In this document: piece after piece, positions 60,691-64,000 of the stretch | Layout of the letters: every line of letters starts with the position of its first letter | Position numbering within the stretch: position 1 is the stretch's first letter | NCBI GenBank assembly: GCA_030762175.1 | Contig: CM060840.1 | Span: 39,252,501 to 39,316,500, forward strand | DNA length: 64,000 nucleotides | Reading direction: 5' to 3' | From: Metallyticus violacea | Lineage: Eukaryota; Arthropoda; Insecta; Mantodea; Metallyticidae | The notes under the pieces: model-generated | The model's input: only the letters and a program-made list of their open reading frames with translations | Databases searched by the model: none | What the model was told of the DNA's origin: nothing | Translations under genes and position numbers: made by a program

Positions 60691-63565
60691 AGTACTTTAG
60701 AATCTCAACAGATCTACCCAGCTGCATGAAACTTTAAACACTTTACTGCAACTACTGTGGAGATGGCAGCAATCCCGAATATTGCAGATTGTACCTCCTA
60801 AACTATTTATATTGAAGATCTAATTATATTTGCTCTTCTATATTAATTAAACTGAATATATTTGGTTTACAGATGATATTTTCAAAGAGGGTGTTTCCAG
60901 TACTACGCACTGGTGTTCATTAAAAATCAACGTTCATAAGAAATGTGTTAAATTGATCCCACATTTCCTCAAAATAAACGACTATGATTTGTGAAAATAA
61001 ACAGCCATACCATGATTATTTATCTTTTGGGTTAGTTTTATTAAGATTTTGATTTTGTGTATTAATGATTTTAGCTGAAAATTCTACAGGTATTTGAATT
61101 TGATCAAGGGAGAACTGTGCCATACCAAGAGTGCGAGATATCATTTCGAGAAATTGGTGCTCCTGTTGGACTAAATGCATACACAGAATGTGAGATCAGT
61201 GGTTCGAAGTACGGCGAACACACAAACGTGAAGGATCCCAGTGGCTCCATCAAACATCCCAACGAGAAGACAGACATAATTTCCTCGTGACTATTATAAA
61301 TATGCAAAATGTGTTGAAATTTTAGTGGCCATTAGTGTACATTCTCAGAATCAGAGGCACTTTTAATTCTTTTGTTGATTTATGCAAAATGCCTATGAAA
61401 GCTCACATTCTACACAAGTAATAAGAGTTCCAAATTTAATAAAACACAACTAACATTTTAACCTTTCTTGGGTGTACTTGCTCCGCTTAAAACGATGATG
61501 AACGACTCTGTAGGAGACAGGGGAGGTCATGACAGCAGTACCCTGCACACCCACTGCCCTACCTTCCTTGACCAGCCACTACCTGAGACTCATGATGAGA
61601 AGGGCGCCTTCTAGCAGCCCAACGCAGCCGTAATAAATTACGAGCCCATCCTCAGCGCAGACTTATTTCTCAATACACAAGTTCCTTAAGATGACCAGGT
61701 AATTAGAGGGTACGTAGAGAAAAAGCAGGCAAGTAATAAGAGGCTGGCAATATAATTTAATTTATTTACCAGTCATTAATACGAGACTGGCGATTATGGT
61801 GCTGTGGCAGTACAAATAATTATAAATACACACAACGGCTACACAATGAGCAAGGCGGAGCTGAGAAAAGGAAAAAAAAAAAAAAAAAAAAAAAAAAATA
61901 CCAGAGAGGAGAGTGAGTAAAATGCGTTAAACCCGGTAGTAGAGAAAAAGAGAGAACAGCTGTTCAAGGTTAACGTACATTCTATTTAGAAAGAATACTT
62001 TTTTGTAAGACAAACTTCTCTGAAAAGTCAGTAGAGGCAAAAGCGTGGGAAGCAAATGTCTTCTATTGTAAAGCAAAGAGCAATGATAATATAATGTTTA
62101 TCCTTATTTACAGCATAAAGTATAATGTATTCTGTGATCACAATTGATGCTAACGGAACACTTAAACTATTGAAACTTTTATGTATAGTTAATAGATTAC
62201 ACAAGTCTAGGAGTTTTTACTTTGTGATTATTACCTGAACGAAATAAAGTGAATTAATGTAAATTTGTTTGCTAAATCCGAAAATCAGTTTAGTTTGTTG
62301 CTGTCATTTAATGATTTTTAGCAATTCACATTAACAATATACTCCAATTTCATGGAATTTTATTCATGTGAAGGGCTGATAAGTTTTCATGCGCAGCATT
62401 CTTACAGCTAGCAGCTAAGTACTCTTGAGATAGCCAGTCTTTACGAATCCAGAGATAGTCTCGTGCCCTGCTGCCACACTCACAAATAAAACATGGATTT
62501 TTGTGTAGCCAGATTAGGTTGGCCCATAACATAATTGGTAAGTTAACGAGTCAAATCAGAACTGCACAGCAGGCGTCTTGGTGAAGGGGTAAGACAATAT
62601 CTTCCTTTTCTCAGTTCTACTTTTCCATATTCTTGCTTGCTCTTTGCTTCTCCCTTATCAATATGAACAGTTTTCTAGAAGCTTATAGCATAATTCAAAA
62701 TAACACATTACAGTTCATCGAGGAAACAAATTTAAATTTATTGGCGTTTATTACACTTTCTTAACTAATTTTAAATATATACGAGTATATAAATAGTATT
62801 TACATATTTATATGTAATCAAATTACAAACTATGAGTAAGTGCCAGGGAAATTATGATCATTTGTTGGATTTAGGGTAACGTCACTACTCGAAAATACAT
62901 TTCTTGAGTGAATTCAGCTCTGTGTGTGTTTGATATTTTAATTGTTATTTTTATCATTTTGTATAAGTATTTATATTACTTGTATTTTATGTATTTTGTC
63001 GTATTGCTAATTATATTTTATATTATATTTGAATAATAACTAATACCTAATCTTATCATTTTGTATTATCAAACAAATCTAATGTATTATAAAAGCATAA
63101 GCGGTCCATTGGATCCGTGTGTCTGTTAAAGTTTAGTTTTAATGATGCCACTTGCATACACTTTCTGTGTTTATTTAATCGTGGCTACAAAAGTACTATG
63201 CACTAATTAAATCTTACTTAAGTTTAGCTTAATTAGACTCTAATTTCTTTTACGTATAAGACCCTTGTTTTATTAGTGCTTCAAACTAATTTATAATTCA
63301 TTCTTTTAAAAAGTGGGTTTTTTTATTAAATTCATTAATAATACTAGACTATGGATGTGCGGAAACCGTTTCAATTAATGACAATCCTTTAAGAACCTTA
63401 AATTTTTGAAAATATAATTAGAAAATGAACAACGGTATTATAGTTTTAGCATCGAGGTAAGTTTGAATAATCAGAAATTATATACAGTAAAGAATAGCAA
63501 ACAATTTGCTTAAAAAGGCAAGGCGATTTTTAAAAATACGAAATTAGCAATGTTATATGAATGGG
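60691..63565. other. No gene recognised; GC-richer patch ending in A-run
   Basis: A less AT-rich patch at 61480-61690 is followed, after more AT-rich sequence, by a long A-run at about 61867-61900 preceded by cggagctgagaaaagg. A retroposed sequence on the plus strand would explain this, but no family or target-site duplication is visible. A minus-strand frame at 62350-62532 and another at 61104-61307 have no known domain. Confidence 0.4.
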
Positions 63566-63569
63566 TTTT

Positions 63570-64000
63570 AATTGGAGTTGCCTCACTCTCATAAGGCATT
63601 TAACTGTTCCCTCCTCAATTCTTCCGTTTTCTCGCCTACCAGCAAAATCTAACAATTTAGTTTCCCTCTGTTCTATTCGGTAGAGAGTTGCGATATTATT
63701 CCGTACCTTGCATTTGATCAGTATATGTATCTATAACCCCTGCTCATCACAGATAGGGCAAATTCCCCCTATTGTCGTCGGCAATCTTAATTATTCACAA
63801 TGTCTCTAGTCTAAGCCTGTGAGCCCCTAGCTAATGAGTTTGGCCCCTGTTTTGATTGACTGCTCCATTACCCATTCAGCTTTTTCCCCGATTGTACATC
63901 CAGCTAAATAATTCTCTTGCACTGAGCAATTGCCTGCTTCCAATCCATATCCCTGAAGCAGTTCTTAAACTTCCTCCGTATACTCCTATTCTTCTGACCG
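63570..64000 (-). pseudogene. LINE ORF2 C-terminal fragment, runs off the window
   Basis: On the minus strand near 63690-63770 the frame reads ICPICDEQGL, a stop, then IHILIKCKVRNNIATLYRIE. This CxxC...HxxxxC arrangement is the zinc-knuckle-like motif found after the reverse transcriptase region of insect non-LTR retrotransposons, and the residues after it keep the usual charged helical layout. Upstream coding sequence continues toward 64000 but with stops (for example around 63800). The subfamily cannot be set. The element continues beyond the window. Confidence 0.5.

Overview
The window is strongly AT-rich animal DNA, most likely from an insect. The evidence for this is the repeat content: tRNA-derived SINEs, Penelope-like retroelements with a GIY-YIG domain, and many decayed Tc1/mariner transposases of types common in arthropods. 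There is no bacterial gene organisation, no operon, no CRISPR array and no recognisable intact host gene. Open frames are short, and most lack an ATG start or a convincing protein composition. The stretch looks like intergenic or large-intron sequence that has accumulated and lost transposons. A large-genome insect of cockroach or termite type would fit, but the sequence alone does not prove it.

Layout. 0-10 kb: a truncated SINE (about 2.9 kb) and four decayed Tc1/mariner transposase remnants, all on the minus strand (about 3.9-4.2, 6.25-6.64, 7.1-7.6 and 8.9-9.9 kb). The last is split by a SINE with a clear target-site duplication. 10-18 kb: a Penelope-like element fragment with a GIY-YIG domain and about 100-bp inverted arms, an inverted double SINE, two small fold-back pieces of the same Penelope-like 3' region, and the first copy of an unrecognised repeat with GCGAATTC ends. 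19-28 kb: another mariner remnant, a helix-turn-helix transposase remnant, a second SINE family, a 235-bp inverted-repeat element, and the second copy of the GCGAATTC repeat. 29-34 kb: a 5'-truncated LINE whose tail is a roughly 490-bp (CTA)n array and which lies between perfect 13-bp duplications, followed by two SINEs with target-site duplications. 36-41 kb: a second copy of SINE family B, another transposase piece, a possible LTR followed by a degenerate tandem array containing a tRNA-Lys-like primer site, two more Penelope-like 3' ends and a third SINE type. 42-46 kb: a 33-bp tandem repeat, an ATT-loop hairpin, a second helix-turn-helix transposase remnant, and a two-copy 375-bp tandem repeat. 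51-64 kb: a transposase with an internal deletion, a SINE, the best-preserved mariner copy, and the 3' coding end of a LINE running off the window.

The elements do not work together as a pathway. They are independent insertions, some nested in others. The most informative observations are structural: target-site duplications that date and delimit insertions, inverted arms and (TA)n tracts that recur at Penelope-like ends, and two related but unclassified repeats. No convincing new functional system was found. Two or three stretches could be host exons and are listed with low confidence.
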